Part shown: piece by piece, positions 53,362-64,000 of the stretch
How positions within the stretch are numbered: the stretch's first letter is position 1
How the letters are laid out: each line of letters opens with the position of its first letter
DNA from: Piper betle
Taxonomy: Eukaryota; Streptophyta; Magnoliopsida; Piperales; Piperaceae
Assembly: GCA_033002965.1 (NCBI GenBank)
Contig: JAURVB010014456.1
Location: forward strand, 1 to 64,000
Direction: 5' to 3'
DNA: 64,000 nt
Notes under the pieces: generated by a model
What the model saw: only the letters and a program-made list of their open reading frames with translations
Database searches by the model: none
Told to the model about the DNA's origin: nothing
Translations under genes and position numbers: made by a program

Positions 53362-54648
53362 GATCGCGCCCGTCCATCACGATCGCGGGCATGATGTTCA
53401 TAATGGGTCAAAAATCAAGCATGTGAGGAATCGATTGGGCCTCGCCGTAGGATTAGTGGAACCATCGGTTTTAATTTCACAGTCAGTCTTCCAACCGTCG
53501 ATTATGTTAAAAATTAATATAAATCATTTTTTTAATTTGGATCACATTTGGAAGCCTCCGAGAGTGTGGATCATATATATATATATAGACTATGGAAGAT
53601 CACAATTTCGTGACCGGAGAGCAAAATTTATTCATATATATATATATATGGTTATATGGGGATCAACGAGGCATGGAAAGAAACTTGTAGATCTTTTACA
53701 AGTCTTATTTCTAGAATCGAACTGCAAGCGCAGATCAGATCGCTAGTATTATTTTGATAAAATAGGTTGCAGGTTGGGTACTTTCACGGATATTATCTAA
53801 AGAAAATTTTGAAGATAATTAGTTTGTAATTTTTTTAAATTCAAAAGACGGGCAGAATGGAGATCGATCGAAATATTGGTGTAATAATAAAATCCGATTG
53901 CTAATTTAGCGTAAAAAGAGGATGAAAATTGGTCAATGGTTTAGTAGAAGAGGGGTACGATCGTAAATAATGATATATATATATATATTATTTATTTATT
54001 TATTTTAGGAGAAGAAAGGAAGTTGGTGATGTGATGTTGGGGGAAAAAATGAAGCAAGTGAGGTGGCGAGCAGACATCGCTACTACCGTTTCCTTAGAGT
54101 ACTGGAATAATAATCAATATTCAATAAAAAACACTGTTGCTAAAATACTTTTGGAAAAAATATGTACGAGCTAAAGACTGAGAAAGGTAAACATGAAGCT
54201 TCTATTAAAATTAGTACTCAATGTGTTCCTTGTTTCGGTTTGCCTCTTCACATCCATGGTAGCGTCTCATTCAACACCACCCACACCCTATTCTTTATTA
54301 TTTTCCCAACAGAAACTTGAACGCATCGGAAGTAATTTGTCACATAAAAACTCACCAAGTAGATATGGGAAATTGGGAACAAATATTAAAAGAGTCTTCT
54401 ACTCTTGTATATGTAAGTATTGGGGCCAGATATTCCCGAGTACTGCTTATTATCATGTAACACTATCTAAATTAAAACAAAAATTAAAAATATAAGAAAA
54501 TGAGGAAGGCGGTTATAAAACACGTAGAAAAAAAAACCAAAGTCAATGAACAATTATGTATAATCGGATCACAAAACAAGAACCATTTTTAATTAGTTAG
54601 TAATAATGGAAATTCTTCAACAACTCTTTATCAGGTTAAACTATTTAC
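53362..54648. other. Spacer between the two bHLH first exons
   Basis: AT-rich with short (TA)n tracts. No helix 2 or ACT-domain exon matching the upstream first exon was found on the minus strand. Confidence 0.55.
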
Positions 54649-55029
54649 CTTGGACATGTAGGGAACAAGTGATCTGAGGGCAATGAGCTGCTGGTTAAGT
54701 CGTTTTCTCCGGTTCCTCTCCGAGAGTAAGTTCTTGCAGCCTTGAGCTGCACTTTCACCATGATTGGTGACTCCCTCCTCCATCAGACCCTCTTCCTCAT
54801 TCACCATTCCTCCTCCCCCGCTCATAGAATTGACGTTCTCCACTTCTACAGAAGGTGAATCTGTAATATTAATAGATCCATTCCCCTCCCACCAATTTTC
54901 CACGTCCGCACCGCCCATCAGGAACTCAGCGTAGTGAGTGGGGAGTGGCGAGAAGATGGGCTGGAACGCCTCCTCCGCCATGGTGTCACTGGTTTCCGGC
55001 CACCAGAGATCCAAGCTCTGGAAATCCAT
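54649..55029 (-). CDS. Paralogous bHLH first exon without its own downstream exons
   Basis: 127 codons from ATG (MDFQSLDLWWPETSDT) to a GTAAAT donor. It shares with the gene at 51037-53295 the order acidic start, IFSPLP...Y..FL motif, and basic-helix 1 (GCKNLLSERNRRKRLNQQLI, ALRSLVPYMSK), ending at the same phase 0 junction before helix 2. No exon 2 is present before the next bHLH first exon at 53295. Either this is a truncated tandem duplicate, or it is an alternative first exon spliced to the shared exon 2 at 52436. The conserved coding look argues against long neglect. Confidence 0.75.
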
Positions 55030-58000
55030 GTATGTTCGGAGAGAATGTGACCAGATTGATGACCTCTTTTGAGGGAAGAAGACTCCTTGACTAGCTCATT
55101 TAGGAGCCCGTGGCTGTACCCCTCTACTCGCTGGGCTTGACCAATATCTAGTTATATATATATATGTGTGTAAAATTGTCAGCAGGCAGGTCTCCCGCGT
55201 CCCAGAGAATTGCACGTTACAAATGGACCAGAGATAAGGCAAGGGACCACCTGACAAAGGGATCGCACGATAATTAAGGTGCACGCTACCAACGTGTTCA
55301 ACCATTATGTCCGGGCCATGGCCAGGTCCAGTGGCCGCGTTACAATTTTTTTTAAAATGTAAGTGTATACAAGCGGCCATTGGCAAAAATAAATTGTCCA
55401 AAATACTATAACAACTTTTTGGATATTTATTACACTAAAAGGGGAAAAAATAAAATTTCCAAACACAGTATCACCTAAATGTGGATTTTAAATTTGAATT
55501 AAAATAAAAAATAATCACTGCCTTGGTCAACTTAAGATAGCTGGGCCATTAGCAAACATAAGGTGGCTAACCAAATCTAACCAATCAATTCGACAACCAT
55601 TAACTAAAAGTAATAGGTTAAGGACAACCAAATTTGATTGCCTTCAATTTAGGACAGGCCAACCAAGTTAAACGATTAGCGGTCTTTTCTTTTTAAGTTA
55701 TTTTTTATTTTAAAATTTAAATTAGTTTGGGTTAAGTTAATTTACTTTTTTAACCCAAAGCTAAACTAGAGTGTAGTCATGTTAATATTAAAAAAATCAT
55801 TTTATTTATAATTAGGCCTAATTTTCTAATCATTTGGTACTATCACAAAATACTTTCTTTTTTTGATATATATATATATATATATAATATTGTATGTTTC
55901 TTTTTTCGAAGATGTATAGTGTATAATAATGCATGTTGCTTATAATGTTTCTCAAGCAATTTTAACGGTCTTGGAGTCATTTTGTTTTGCTCGAAAAACA
56001 GCAAATATAGAAACCCACGGCAATGTAATTTGCATCTTTGTGTTGCTATCATGGCAAGTAACTGGCAAATCAACCATGAATTAAAAAAACGCATTTCCAA
56101 TTGTTATAAGGTCGTGAACATTTAATTAAGTGTACTATATTATACTCAATTTATCGTATTATGATTAAATTAATTAGTGTTTTGCATTTTCGCTTGACGA
56201 GTTAAGGAGACAGCTACGCGCTAGCAACCAAGGTAAAAAGGACGGTCAATCAATGATATGAATTAGGTGGAATAGTTAAAGTTAAGAGTTCACTGGTTTT
56301 GATGGGCACCGCTCAGATTTAACTCCAATTCATATTTAAGCAGGACATAAAACTGTTGAAGTGTAGGTCGTTGGATAAACAGTCCATGTGAACATAGTAA
56401 TTGAAATACTGCCTCAATGATGATACATCCATATCATATTTGAGGTTAAACGTATGATTTGAGGTTAAACGTATGATTTGTTCTTAGTATGATTTGCTCA
56501 TTTGATTGGTTCAAGTACTGTTTTTTATTTTATTTAAAAAAATACACTCAAACACACACGTCCGTCCCACCTTGACCCTAATCTTGGCTGTCATTGAGAT
56601 TCTTAGGCTTATTTAGGAGGCGCCATTAAAATGTATCCTCTAAACTAATTGCAAATTATAAATTTCTGATTAGAAGATGCCCAGGCCACTATCTATAAAT
56701 CTATCATATGAGTATTAACAAGTACCTGCGATTTATAAGGTCAAGCAAGCTACTTTAACATACAATTAGTGTGAATAATTGATTTTTATATCTTAATTAA
56801 TTAGTTCAAGAACATAATATGTTGAGTGATAGCTTTATTTAAAATATTCCGCCCAACCAATCACATGACATCCGATACTCTTCTTTAATTTTATAAACAA
56901 GTGTATTTCGTGGGATCATATTCTTGATCTGTTGATGGTCACGTTGCCAATTTTTTACAATTTTGCAGGTCCAAATTGAAGAGAAGATGGAGAGCATGCG
57001 TAGTGTTGGTTGACAAGAAAGATCGTTTTCACGAGTGTTTCCAACTGGCTCTGTTTCTGAGTTCTTGTGTTCATCACAGTCACTTGACCTGTTTTTCTAA
57101 GACTAGCCGCCTCCCATCATCACTCCTTTTTCTTTTCGTGTTGGTCAATAATCCAATTTTATTAAACTACATGCGTTGGGAAGAAGTGTTTTTTATATAC
57201 AAAAAAAGTCAAGGGCTATTGCATTTTTGTTGGGTATATACGGTACTAACTTTTATCGGTGTAGATATATATATGTATACCTTTTACATTAAAGCGTAGA
57301 GAATTTTTCATTCGGTATCGTGTTTGAGCACTATTTTTATCGTGGTTGACTCTGGCCCGCATTAATTTGAAGAACCCTTTAATATTTATTTAGTTTTAAA
57401 TTATTATTATTATTATTTATTATTAGAAAAATAGTGGACTATAATTTTATTTAAGTTAAGAATTATGAAACTATTAATATATTTATAATTATATTATCAA
57501 ATTAAATTTCGTCACTTAACAATATATGAAATTTAGATTCTCACTGTTTTATATACTGTTACTTGTCATTAAAAAACTTAGAGTATAATTTTGATCTAAT
57601 TAAAAACCATTTAAAATAAATTATATTTAATTATGAAATTTTGTTACTAATCAAAATTAATTTTTTTGATAGTTGTGTATAACTATATTTCTTGTTAAAT
57701 ATAAATAAATGTTCATTAATTTTATTTAAATTTAATATCATAATAATTATAAAATTAATTTTATATATTATTAATATATATATATATATAATATAATGGG
57801 CAGCTTCTTAGCTATATATATATATATAAATATATATATATTTTAACCGTAGAAAAAGACAGTTGAGGGATGCTGATCGTAGGCTTTTCATCGTGATTTT
57901 CTATATCTCGAATGAGTAGACAGTTCATCGGAACGTGCATATTCCTGCATTAAAAAAAACCATTTTACAAATGAAATTAAGACATTATTTCATAACTGCA

Positions 58001-59789
58001 AATGTGTGATCGTGTTCGTGACCCGCATGACAATTATGAGCAGGGGTGGTAGTGTGGCGACGGCAAAGCTTTTTATGACACCCACATAAATACTTCTCAT
58101 ATCTCGCGTCTAGCAATGTATTTATTTAGTGGTGCATTTACGAGAGAAACCGGCCACTATTATTCAGATATAAGTAAGCGTACCTACATGTAACTAAACA
58201 ACTTCCATACCTGCAAAGTAGTGCTAAAAGTAGGTATATCAAATATTATCCCTCAACTGTGGAAAAATGCAGTTGATCCTTACTTTCCTTCCCCTCGAGA
58301 AGAGAGACTCTCTTTTACACGGCACATACATGGCCATGTAAACAACTTACACGTCCTTCAGCCCAGCCCGTCCTCGCGAACATGTTCATACTTTTTACAA
58401 CTTACAGCCACCACATCACGCAATTGACAGTTTAACACGGCACATACATGGCCATGTTTTCAACTCCTTCCTGAATTTTAAGACCAATATTTTGCTTGGA
58501 GATACTCGCCATACTGCAGTAGGTGGTAGGCATTGTTGCTATCGTTTGCCCTCTTATAAGCCATCATACATCTCTGCCTTTTGATTGTTTGTTAGTTTTT
58601 TTATTTTTATCTTGTTGATGGTTTTCCTTTTTCTTTTTAGTTATTTAAAAAAAGCTATTTATATTTTAATTAACAGCTCAGTGAATTAGCACCTAATAGG
58701 ACATCCACCCCCTCCAAATTATAATGATGATAAATTAAAGGATTACGGCTCATGAATGTACGTCTCCTTGCAAGTCCTAATAACACCTCCCCGCGCAGAT
58801 CTTGTTGACAAAAATTACAGTGGCCATGATTCAAAGAGACGTAGCCGGAGAAGGAAGTCCCCGAATCATTAGTTGGTGAGAAATGGTTGGAGTACAATCA
58901 AACCCGTGTGAGGTACGACCTTTTGATTTGTTCTCCTCTTTTTGCCGTTTGACGCACGCTTTTTGCAGAAAAATATGTTACCCGGTAGCCTACCATTAAT
59001 TTGATATAGTTTCGGCTATACAAACCGATGACTGATTTGTAAGTACATTAACAACAATGCCACCACTCATCACAGCATGATTGAATTTGTTGGCAAGCTT
59101 TACCTTCTACTAGAATGACTTATAATTTGCTTTGAGGGAAAAAATTCCTTGGAATGAATTCCATCGTTAATTCAGCGTTGGATGAATTTGTTTTTCGGGA
59201 CTCCTTTGGGGCGTCTAGTAAGTTTCCCCGATAATGCAGGCTACCATTTTACTGCATCACTAATTAATTGGACTTACGGTCACTTTTCACCTTCCACCAA
59301 ATAGCTAGTTAGATTTAGGAGTTTTCAGAAGTTTATCACCACGGACCAATTTAATTTCAACGAAAGGCCCCGGCATTTCAATTAAAAATTATAAGAGAAA
59401 AAGCAAACGTTGAACATGAAAATGACATTAATTGTATTTTTTATACAGTACATGCGGCCCATGGCTCAAGCTCAACTCAGCTAATAATATGTTAGAATTA
59501 AAATATGATCACTACTTCTCAATATAAAACCCACAAAATATAAAGGGGGTGAAGGGCGTTGAGAGCATGGCAAGAATCAAACCCATAATTTTTCATAAGC
59601 CCCTGAGGGATAACGTGGTTTGATGGATTAACAAGCAGAATAACCGACGTGCCTTTCGCAAATTGGTTTCTCTATCTAATCCATTTTCATAGTTATCTCA
59701 CTCATTTTCCTTACATAGCCACACAATTACACAAGTGCCCGGATAAGATTACATAGCGGAAGTCGTGATGAAGCATAATCACTGCTTCT
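55030..59789. other. Long intergenic region, no gene seen
   Basis: Contains the presumed promoter of the upstream bHLH exon, AT-rich tracts (57360-57850) and (TA)n stretches. 56442-56479 is a 19-bp unit GAGGTTAAACGTATGATTT in two exact tandem copies. ACACGGCACATACATGGCCATGT occurs at 58317 and again at 58435. Open frames at 56976-57299 and 58670-58897 have no recognisable content. Confidence 0.5.
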
Positions 59790-61380
59790 AGAAAAAGATG
59801 CCAAGAAATAGAAAGACGGAGATAAAAAGCGACTGATGGGCAGACAGATGTTTATGATCAGAAAGCAAATGAATTGTCGAAGTGGTATGGCGTGAATGAA
59901 CACTCAAGAGTACATCATAATAAGTCCATCGGCGTTTAATCTTATTCACCAATTGAGTAGCCATAAGCGAAAGCCCCTTAAAACAACAAAATTTTTGTAC
60001 TTCCAAAGAGAGTCTGGCATCAGGAGAATGAAGTACAAAATTTGCAGGAGGAGGAACTTGCTTGGTCCATTCCATAAGAGAGAATACCAGTGCTTGAGGA
60101 GAGGTAATGTTCCACAAAGATGTATGCAGACCAAGCAAAGAAAACCAGAGTAAGCATACACTAAATCCTCACCACTCGAGTCACAAAATTTGCATTCAGG
60201 AGGGACTTGAATATGATGTCTTCGTAAGACAAATGTTGTAGGGAAAATATCCAAAAACATTTTCCATAGAGCCAACTTGAGACGTCGTAGTAAATTAGAT
60301 TTCCACAAACGGTCCCAAAAGGTGTTACCTAGCTTCCCATGACCTTGTAGGAAGCAATTGTGAGTAAATACCTTTAACCGGGAGTCATGGACTGCCTTTC
60401 CAGAGACATAAATCAGGGGAACCATAAGAAGATATAGGAATTGCACACACTGCCATGCATGAGCAGGGATGAAAATGGTAAAGGGTTTCCCAGTGTTCCA
60501 GGAGCGTAGATGAAGTCCTGTCTACTCAAGGGAACAAAGAGGTTCCGTTGCTAGGAAAGCAAACAATGATTTAAGTTAAGGAACGCCACTTGGAATGCTA
60601 GGAACCCATGCATCAATTCCCAATTTGATATGGCGACCATCACCTAAGGTGACTAAGATTCTGAAAGCCGCAGGAAACACACTTCCATGCATCAGAACCT
60701 TTAGATACAGAAATAGGAGACGAAGGCTGGGAGCGAGGCCATTGTCTAGATTTGGCATATTTTGCCATGAGAACTTGGGAGAGCAAACTCGTAGGATTGG
60801 AAACCAAACGCCATGCTAATTTTGTGAACATGCTTTCATTAGACGTATTACAGGAACGATTGCCCGGACCTCCTTGTTAAATGGGTTGACAAATATCAAC
60901 CCATTTTTTGAGGTGAATGGGTTTTGATTTGCCAGAACCCCACCAGAAATCACGTTGAAGAGCATCTATTTGATGGAGAGCATGTTCCGGGATACAGAAA
61001 CAAGACATGGCAAAAGTAGCCAATACGAGAGACGTCTTAATGACACAAATACGACCCGCTTGCGATAGGAGCTGATTCTCCCAAGACAACATGTTCTAAT
61101 TTTTGAACGAGGAAAAATGAAGAACGGTTCTTATGCCTATCCCAGAGTGGAAGGCCAAGGTAGCGTTGTCCCTAAGCAAAATATTGTATATTGAGTGGAA
61201 GGAAAAAATTACATCTAGAAGGCTTAGCCAACTCACCAAAGGACGGTGAAGGCTAACAATGTTTTTCCGGTGACGGAAGATGAACAAAGACGAGATGAGA
61301 GTAAAAACAAAGCGTTCACATATTAAGAATGATACTACACCGTAAGCAAAAACCAGGACGCCAACCACAAACAACATTAT
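59790..61380 (-). mobile_element. LINE (L1-type) ORF2 C-terminal fragment
   Basis: Minus-strand frames, broken by shifts and stops, carry in order the late reverse-transcriptase and zf-RVT landmarks of plant LINEs: LLSQAGRICVIKTSLVLATF, MSCFCIPE, FWWGSGKSKPIHLKKW (60877-61092); FTKLAWRLVSNPTSLLSQVL, GDGRHIKLGIDAWVPS (60576-60831); FWDRLWKSNLLRRLKLALWK, PPECKFC (59946-60446). The catalytic part of the reverse transcriptase is absent, as usual for 5'-truncated copies. It lies about 195 bases beyond the PRP3 stop codon. Confidence 0.85.
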
Positions 61381-61574
61381 ATCAACCCACGGCTACTTGC
61401 TACTTTGCCACAGCATCCTCTTCCCTTCTTCAAAAATCGATCAAATACAAATGAATCACCGCCATAGAGAAATCATTAAGGTACGGACAATGAGACATCC
61501 CAGCAAGCAGGCTGATGTTTCAGAATGAAACCAATGCCAAAATGATCTCACTTCCGGCAGGAAGGCTTAATGAG

Positions 61575-64000
61575 TTATTTATGTCTCCTCAGTGAAGTTG
61601 ACTGCGAGATCCCAGTAGTGGCAAACGCCAGCATCTGCAAACACTTTTTTGCAGCTGCTTCAGTTCTGCACTGGTGAACAAAAAACCTATTAAAGCTCGG
61701 CTTGGCAACACTGCCTTGCCACACCAATAGACACTTGTTAACAGAAGCATTTTGATCCTTCCCTTCTTCATTGTCCTCCTCGGTATGGACTGCAGCGGCC
61801 CAGTTGATTCGCTTAAGCATAAGCTTGCCATACCTTTTTATGGATTTGCTACCACCTTCTACAATTACAACACTCATCCCATCAGACATCACAGCGCATC
61901 CAGTAAGCCTGTTCTCTTGTGCATTCACATCCACCTTAAACCGAGTTTGTGGATGGGATAGCTTGTTAATTTTATAGACAGAAACAAGAGTTTCGAGCGT
62001 ATTTGGGTCATCAAATAGCTTCTTTTCATTTTTCTCCCGCCGCTCTGCAGGAGTTAGCTTGCGGGCAATATTTCTATCAACATGTGCTCGTTCACGCTCA
62101 GCAGCTGCAGCACGAATTTCCATTTCAAGTTTTGTGGGATCTTGTGTTGCTTCAGATCCAAGTACCTTCATAAGATTGCTCATCTTAATCTTTGGTTTCG
62201 GAGGCTCTATTAATCCCTGCCTTACCATCTCCTGCCTGTCCTTTTCCTTTGCTAGACGCCTCTGTGTTCTGAGTTTCTTCTGTTCCTTCTTGGTAAGTTT
62301 AAGAGGTTGTGGGGGTGGAGGAGCAGGTTCAGCTGGGGGCTCAATCGGACGAGGATGTTCCACATAAATTGTAATCTTCTCCATCTTTAACATATCGTCA
62401 GTTACATTTTCAATGGAGTTGGGATAGGCACCAGACGTTAAAAGAGGTGCGTCCCTATATAAACATGCATTTACGTATTAGCACAGCAAAATAGAGATAA
62501 TACCTTTACCTTACACGGCTGCATTAGCAGTTTTCAGATGTAAAAGAAACAGAACATATAACATGAGGTCAGACAAGACAACCACAAGAATCAGGATAAA
62601 CTTATAAGGTCTAGACCAGGGAAGTAGAAGATGACTGCTCTCTGAAAATATCTTAATGAAAATGGGAAAAAGGGGAAAACAACAGCACACTAACGTTTAT
62701 GATTGTTACTGATAAAATTTCCTTACAAAACAGCATACCTAACATCATGACAGGCTACAATCTGTTGGTTTTCCAGTATGATGCAAAATGAGTCAGAAAA
62801 AGTAGCATGAAAAGCCTGATATGAGGGAAAATTTCAACCCCAATCTACGCCAATCTGATCAATCCATGACAATTTGGAAAACAAATACTTCATGGACAAA
62901 ACAGAAACATAATGGACTTTCACTGAGGGTGCCAAAGTTGTATAAAGTCTTAATAAAAATGAATCATGGACAAATTGAACTAAAGTACACAAAGCCACAG
63001 CAAGTCTGTATCTTCAAAATCACGACTAAATGATGAGCGATTATTCTCATCAAAATCACAATGCAAACTAAAATCTCAAAACTTGAGTGGGGATAAAAAA
63101 AATCAACAAAATGGTCTAGAAAATAGATTAATAAAAAATCATATAATCACCACTTACCACCACTCAACATCAGGAATTGTATCTTTAGGCTTTTCTTTAG
63201 TGACAACTCTTTCAGAAATCTCAATCAAGTTTGGATTGATGTTGGCAAGTTCAGCCTTAGCCCTTGCTAACTGTGCTTGCTTTGTCTTTAGTTCCTTAGC
63301 ATGTGCTTCCCCAAATTGACTCTGTAAAAGCATCACTAAATATGAAAACAAAGCAATTTTGAAACATAATTCACTTCAAATGTAAACTCATATCACACCT
63401 TGAATCTCATAATTTCAGCTTGTTTTGACCATTTTCCTTCCTCCACAAACTGAAAGCTCATTCGTTTTGGCCTCAATAGTTTTGTCTTATTAATGCCCAT
63501 GCCAGGGTCAAAATGAGGATTTTCACCATCAGCATCCAAATCAGGCTTCAAAATCTGAAAAGCCTCCTTCTTTTGTTTGTTGATGTTAACCTGTTTATCA
63601 AATAAAATAATCAACTCAACTTCATTAAAAGGAAAATACTGAAAACAAAAAATTTTATCTTAGCAAACCTTTAGCGTGCTCAGATTGGCAGGTTTTGCCA
63701 CATTGATCACATTTCCGTGTTCATCTACTTCTCTGCCAAGCGCATCCAAACGAAGAACTGGGGCCTTGGCAGGTTTCTGCTGAGTAGCCAATTCAGGGAC
63801 AGAACGCCCCGGAAACAAATTGATAAGAGGACCAAATTCCGGATCCTGCCGGAAGCCCATCTTGGCAGCCAGTGCCTGAGCACGCTTTACAGCTTCGAGA
63901 TTAGGTATATTTGCAAGAGGATTAAAATCATCAGCAACTGGCTTGACAGTTGCAGCTGCTCCACCAGGTATAGAACTAGAAACTGCAGGCACTGAAGGAG
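61575..64000 (-). CDS. PRP3: U4/U6 snRNP protein PRP3 (5' part outside the window)
   Basis: Four exons visible on the minus strand: 63669-64000 (open at the edge), 63399-63590, 63158-63321, 61575-62454, all in frame. Landmarks: LNPLAN-like DDFNPLANIPNLEAVKRAQA, the PRP3 core (HFDPGMGINK, RPKRMSFQFVEEGKW, EWWDAPLL, MEKITIYVEHPRPIEPP, KKEQKKLRTQRRLAKEKDRQ) and the C-terminal DUF1115 ferredoxin-like domain (KVDVNAQENRLTGCAVMSDG, KLMLKRINW). PRP3 is a core component of the U4/U6 di-snRNP and U4/U6.U5 tri-snRNP in the nucleus. The Arabidopsis homologue RDM16 also affects RNA-directed DNA methylation. The N-terminal PWI-like region would lie beyond 64000. No frame problem was found. Confidence 0.93.

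Overview
The window is nuclear DNA from a flowering plant. The genes have many introns with GT/AG junctions, and long AT-rich spacers carry (TA)n runs and LTR, LINE and MITE-like debris. The protein families are plant-specific or have plant-type architecture: bHLH factors, a TIN1-type ER-stress protein, an ankyrin-DHHC acyltransferase, kinesin-8, and a PTS2-targeted malate dehydrogenase. First exons are GC-rich compared with their surroundings (WDR5, TIN1, acyltransferase, class III bHLH). That gradient suggests a monocot, but this is only an inference.

Layout: 1-2234 is a non-coding LTR-type element, followed by a G-rich block (2241-2640). 4072-6851 (+) is a nine-exon glyoxysomal malate dehydrogenase with broken frames. 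7413-9444 (-) is a TIN1-type ER-stress protein with a matching ER-stress promoter. 12781-15877 (+) is a two-exon WDR5-type WD40 protein. 15878-22980 is a gene-poor, repeat-rich spacer. 23568-25431 (+) is a four-exon bHLH factor of the NAI1/bHLH18-25 type. 27209-35628 (-) is a 13-exon ankyrin-repeat DHHC palmitoyltransferase (TIP1/PAT24 type) with a complete small LTR retroelement in one intron. 38470-43779 (-) is a kinesin-8 gene whose interior is missing and replaced by a retroelement (39041-40690). 45-50 kb holds a GC-rich foldback, a second G-rich block and a Ty1/copia RNase H remnant. 51037-53295 (-) is a second bHLH gene, and an orphan first exon of a close paralogue lies upstream (54649-55029). 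55-59.8 kb shows no gene. 59790-61380 (-) is a LINE ORF2 fragment. 61575-64000 (-) is the 3' part of the U4/U6 snRNP protein PRP3, which runs off the right edge.

The genes are unrelated housekeeping or regulatory loci with no shared pathway or operon-like organisation. The most striking window-wide pattern is that six of the eight recognisable loci contain one or more apparent single-base indels or one-base-off splice sites, while PRP3 and the first bHLH gene are clean. Residual assembly errors explain most of these most simply. The kinesin interior loss cannot be explained that way. No convincing new biological system was found. The most useful leads are the duplicated first exons of the bHLH locus, the small LTR element with a palindromic LTR end, the intronic tandem duplications (one copying a splice donor), and the GC-rich foldback at 45.5 kb.
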